From: Micromonospora echinospora
GTDB taxonomy: Bacteria > Actinomycetota > Actinomycetes > Mycobacteriales > Micromonosporaceae
Length of the DNA: 64,000 bases
Assembly (NCBI RefSeq): GCF_014203425.1
Contig: NZ_JACHJC010000001.1
Coordinates: 3,932,001 to 3,996,000 of the forward strand
Direction of reading: 5' to 3'
Below are positions 61,783 to 64,000 of the stretch, in pieces; position 1 is the first letter of the stretch; every line of letters starts with the position of its first letter. A program made the position numbers and the translations under genes. The notes beneath the pieces were generated by a model. It had not been told where the DNA came from, made no database searches, and worked only from the letters and a program-made list of their open reading frames with translations.

Positions 61783-62495
61783 CTGTCGATCCGCTCGTGC
61801 GCGCGGGTCAGCTCCGGCGGCAGGTCCGCGCCGCGCCGTACCCCCTCGATGCCGCTCCACAGCAGCGTGGTCAGGTACTCGGTGAGCGCGGACCGGTGGA
61901 TCGGCTGCCCGTGCGTGGTCCACCAGTCGCCGACCGCCTGCACGAACCCGACCAGCCCGTACGCCCACGGCTCGGCCGGTCCGGCGTCGAGGCCGAGCGC
62001 GCGCAGCCGGTCGCCGATGACCCGGGCCAGTCCGGTGGCGACCTGCCGGCTGGTGCCGGTGACCACCTGCTGGATGCCGGGGTGGCCGGACTCGTGCACC
62101 AGGAACCGGTAGAGCGAGGGCTCGAACTCCACCACGCTCAGGTACGCGTCGATGGTCGCCTCGACCAGCGCCCGCTCCTCGCGGACCTGCTCCACGGCGG
62201 GCGCGACCGCGGCCACCACGCGCTCGGCGACCATCTCGCTGACCGCCAGCCAGAGCTGCGCCTTGTCGGCGAAGTAGCGGTAGAGCACCGGTTTGCTGAC
62301 CCCGGCGGTGGCCGCGACCTGGTCCATGTCGACGCTCGGGCCGTGCCGCAGCAGCGCCTGGACGGCGGCGGCGATGAGTTCCTGCCGGCGCTGCTCGCGG
62401 TGGTCCGCCCAGCGGTCGCGCCGCCCACCGGAGCGGGGCGGGGACGGCTCGCGGGGAGCGTCGGGGCCATTGACATCGGTGGTGGTGCGTCGCAT
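61779..62495 (-). CDS. TetR family transcriptional regulator
   Basis: A repressor-type regulator of 238 residues. The HTH lies at ~40-85 (ELIAAAVQALLRHGPSVDMD; AATAGVSKPVLYRYFADKAQ) and the ligand-binding helical domain at ~90-230 (YGLVGFVQAVGDWWTTHGQP). An arginine-rich N-terminal extension of ~30 residues is present. It is divergent from the AurF-like gene with 48 bases between starts; these contain a GTAACAGTTAC operator-like palindrome. It probably represses both directions. Confidence 0.92.
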   Translation of the reverse strand: MRRTTTDVNGPDAPREPSPPRSGGRRDRWADHREQRRQELIAAAVQALLRHGPSVDMDQVAATAGVSKPVLYRYFADKAQLWLAVSEMVAERVVAAVAPAVEQVREERALVEATIDAYLSVVEFEPSLYRFLVHESGHPGIQQVVTGTSRQVATGLARVIGDRLRALGLDAGPAEPWAYGLVGFVQAVGDWWTTHGQPIHRSALTEYLTTLLWSGIEGVRRGADLPPELTRAHERIDR

Positions 62496-62505
62496 GCTAC
62501 CACTC

Positions 62506-62526
62506 GTAACAGTTACTGGAAGTTAC
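62506..62526. promoter_or_regulatory. Candidate TetR operator between divergent genes
   Basis: The palindrome GTAACAGTTAC (62506-62516) lies midway between the two divergent start codons, and a further half site GTTAC occurs at 62522-62526. The size and place suit a TetR-type operator; binding is an inference. Confidence 0.6.
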
Positions 62527-62543
62527 GTCAACATGGAGGGGCC

Positions 62544-63446
62544 ATGGAGCGGACGACGGCCGGATTCCCGCGCGAGGCGGTCGCCGATCGCCTCCTCACC
62601 GCCTCCGTGCGCACCAGCTACGACCCCATGGTGGACATCGACTGGTCGGCGCCGCCCGCGCCCGGCGCGTACTGGCTGCCGCCGGAGCGCAGCAGCCTCT
62701 ACGGCACGCCCCTGTGGGACGCGATGACCGAGGAGCAGCGGATCGAGCTGACCAAGCACGAGGTCGCCAGCGCCGCCAGCGCCGGGATCTGGTTCGAGAC
62801 GATCCTCATGCAGATGCTGATCCGGCAGTACTACGACGCGGATCCGACCAGCCGGCACGCCCAGTACGCGCTCACCGAGGTCGCCGACGAGTGCCGGCAC
62901 TCCATCATGTTCGGCCGGCTCATCGAGGCCACCGGCGCGCCCGTCTACCGCGCCGAGCCCGTCGACCACCTGCTCGGGCGCTGGCTCAAGGCCACGGCGA
63001 CCGGCCCGCAGATGTACGCGGCCATCCTCATCGCCGAGGAGATCCTCGACGCGTTCCAGCGCGAGATCATGGCCGACGAGTCGCTGCAGCCGCTGATCCG
63101 GATGGTGTCCCGCATCCACGTGGTCGAGGAGGCCCGGCACGTGCGCTTCGCCCGCGACGAGCTGGCCCGGCAGGTGGAGGCGTCCGGGCCGGTCGCGCTC
63201 GCGTACGCACGGCTGGTGATCGGGCGGGCCGCGTACTCGATCACGCGGCGGCTGGTGCACCCCCGGGCGTACGCGGCGGTCGGGATCGACCCGGCGGCCG
63301 GTCACGCCGCGGCGCGGGCCAACCCGTACTGGCGGGCCACGCTGCGCTGGTCGGCCCAGCGGATCGCCGACCACCTGACCGAGCTGGGCCTGGTGGCCGG
63401 GCCGGGCCGGCTGCTGTGGCGCCGGGCCGGGCTGATCGAGGGCTGA
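62544..63446 (+). CDS. AurF-like diiron oxygenase
   Basis: A non-haem diiron protein of 300 residues in the p-aminobenzoate N-oxygenase (AurF) family. The helical core carries the iron-ligand motifs KHEVASAASAGIWFE, EVADECRHSIMFGR (ExxxH type), AEEILDAFQREIM and VVEEARHVRFARDE (ExxxRH type). The known member oxidises an arylamine to a nitro group; most family members have no known substrate. No biosynthetic cluster is visible in the window. ATG 62544 has GGAGGGG upstream. Regulated probably by the divergent TetR. Confidence 0.9.
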   Translation: MERTTAGFPREAVADRLLTASVRTSYDPMVDIDWSAPPAPGAYWLPPERSSLYGTPLWDAMTEEQRIELTKHEVASAASAGIWFETILMQMLIRQYYDADPTSRHAQYALTEVADECRHSIMFGRLIEATGAPVYRAEPVDHLLGRWLKATATGPQMYAAILIAEEILDAFQREIMADESLQPLIRMVSRIHVVEEARHVRFARDELARQVEASGPVALAYARLVIGRAAYSITRRLVHPRAYAAVGIDPAAGHAAARANPYWRATLRWSAQRIADHLTELGLVAGPGRLLWRRAGLIEG

Positions 63447-63484
63447 CCGGCGGCGACCCGAAGGGGAAAGGATCGCCGCCGGTC
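63445..63484. terminator. Bidirectional terminator between convergent genes
   Basis: GACCGGCGGCGA (63445-63456, starting in the stop codon) pairs perfectly with TCGCCGCCGGTC (63473-63484). The 16-base loop contains AAGGGGAAAGGA. The two flanking genes converge on it. Confidence 0.75.
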
Positions 63485-63490
63485 GCCCGG

Positions 63491-64000
63491 TCAGGAGGTC
63501 GGGAAGTTGTCGGGGGTACGGATGCGGTCGCGCATGTACGCGCCGGACTGCGTCAGCACCGACGTCCCGCTGAACGAGCCGGACGCGCACGTGCCCGGCC
63601 GCAGCGCGGCCGAGCCCTCGGGGGCGTCGGAGAACGTCCAGTTGGCGTAGCTGATCTTCAGACGGTCGAGCAGGTCGAGCCAGGCGTTGCTGCTGGCGGT
63701 GTCGACAGCGCCGTCGCCGGTGTAGGTGACGGTGCCGAACTCGGTGACGAACAGCGGCAGCCGGGAGGCGGCCCGCTGCACCTCGTTGCGGTAGTTGTCC
63801 TGGTGCGAGGCGGCGTAGAAGTGGAACGTGTACATGATGTTCTGCGCCCGCACCGGGTTGTTCACGATCTCGTCGGAGTTGCTGCCGTCGGACACGCCCA
63901 GCGAGGACCAGCCGCGGGTGCCGACGATGACCACCGCGTCCGGGTCGTTGGCCCGGATCACCGGGATGACCTGCTCGGCGTAGTTGCGGATGGTCGACCA
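63491..64000 (-). CDS. Glycoside hydrolase family 5 (cellulase) protein, 3' part
   Basis: The C-terminal 169 residues of a gene that continues past the right edge. Visible parts are YAEQVIPVIRANDPDAVVIV, GTRGWSSLGVSD, MYTFHFYAASHQDNYRNEVQ, the nucleophile segment LPLFVTEFGTVTYTGDGAVD (catalytic Glu in TEFG), and NWTFSDAPEGSAAL. The order F-H-F-Y-A then TEFG, followed by a Trp, is typical of GH5 endoglucanases. The protein ends shortly after, so any CBM would be N-terminal and outside the window. It stands near the secreted CE1-CBM2 esterase and fits plant-polymer degradation. Confidence 0.9.
   Translation of the reverse strand, partial: WSTIRNYAEQVIPVIRANDPDAVVIVGTRGWSSLGVSDGSNSDEIVNNPVRAQNIMYTFHFYAASHQDNYRNEVQRAASRLPLFVTEFGTVTYTGDGAVDTASSNAWLDLLDRLKISYANWTFSDAPEGSAALRPGTCASGSFSGTSVLTQSGAYMRDRIRTPDNFPTS

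Overview
The window looks like a chromosomal segment of a high-GC actinomycete, most likely Micromonospora or a close relative in the Micromonosporaceae. The grounds are very high GC with third-position bias, frequent GTG starts with four-base ATGA/GTGA overlaps, mycothiol synthesis (mshC), a complete Pup-proteasome locus, and intergenic palindromes of the GTTAAGAAGGGGCCC type that I associate with Salinispora and Micromonospora. No intact tRNA, rRNA or CRISPR array was seen.

Layout. 1-934 has no recognisable gene but is packed with imperfect palindromes. 935-4428 is the conserved actinobacterial set histidine phosphatase - DUF3090 - SCO1664 family - mshC. 4429-5149 is repeat-rich and non-coding. 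5150-10682 carries a GntR regulator, a PAC2-family protein and cobalamin-dependent metH. 10729-13163 is a small scar of mobile DNA: the C-terminal piece of a tyrosine integrase, a frameshifted IS481-type transposase, a linked hypothetical gene, a PEP-mutase/isocitrate-lyase-like gene and a tRNA 3' end that resembles an attachment site. 13237-20272 is accessory: an NTF2-like protein with a divergent MmyB-type regulator, an ECF sigma factor coupled to a cupin-like/DUF6069 reading frame, a MerR-controlled metal-response module beside a CDF-type transporter, and a secreted zinc metallopeptidase. 20364-25336 holds a HAD phosphatase, an ABC transporter pair and a LuxR-type response regulator without its kinase. 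25337-26495 is a second repeat-rich stretch with tandem repeats and a gene remnant.

26496-46596 is the conserved core: RecB-like nuclease, M50 protease, TrmI, a hypothetical protein and a ferredoxin, then the Pup-proteasome system (mpa/arc, dop, pup, prcB, prcA, pafA), followed after an accessory insert by pafB-pafC, a small membrane/coiled-coil protein, tatA and tatC. Pup ends in GGQ, so it needs Dop deamidation before PafA can attach it. Mpa ends in QYL for docking to the PrcAB core, and PafBC is the associated WYL regulator pair. The notable local feature is an HNH/endonuclease VII-type gene between pup and prcB: it starts inside the pup stop codon and overlaps prcB by 82 bases.

46856-64000 contains a cytoplasmic BtuF-like protein, two secreted small-domain proteins (EfeO-type cupredoxin, fasciclin), a lipid kinase, an EamA transporter, a HAD protein with an altered motif I, helY, an MHYT membrane protein, a 5'-3' exonuclease, a DUF4037 protein, a secreted CE1 esterase with a CBM2, a glycosyltransferase, a YdcF-like protein, a TetR/DUF4873 pair divergent from an AurF-like diiron oxygenase, and the 3' part of a GH5 cellulase-like gene cut by the window edge.
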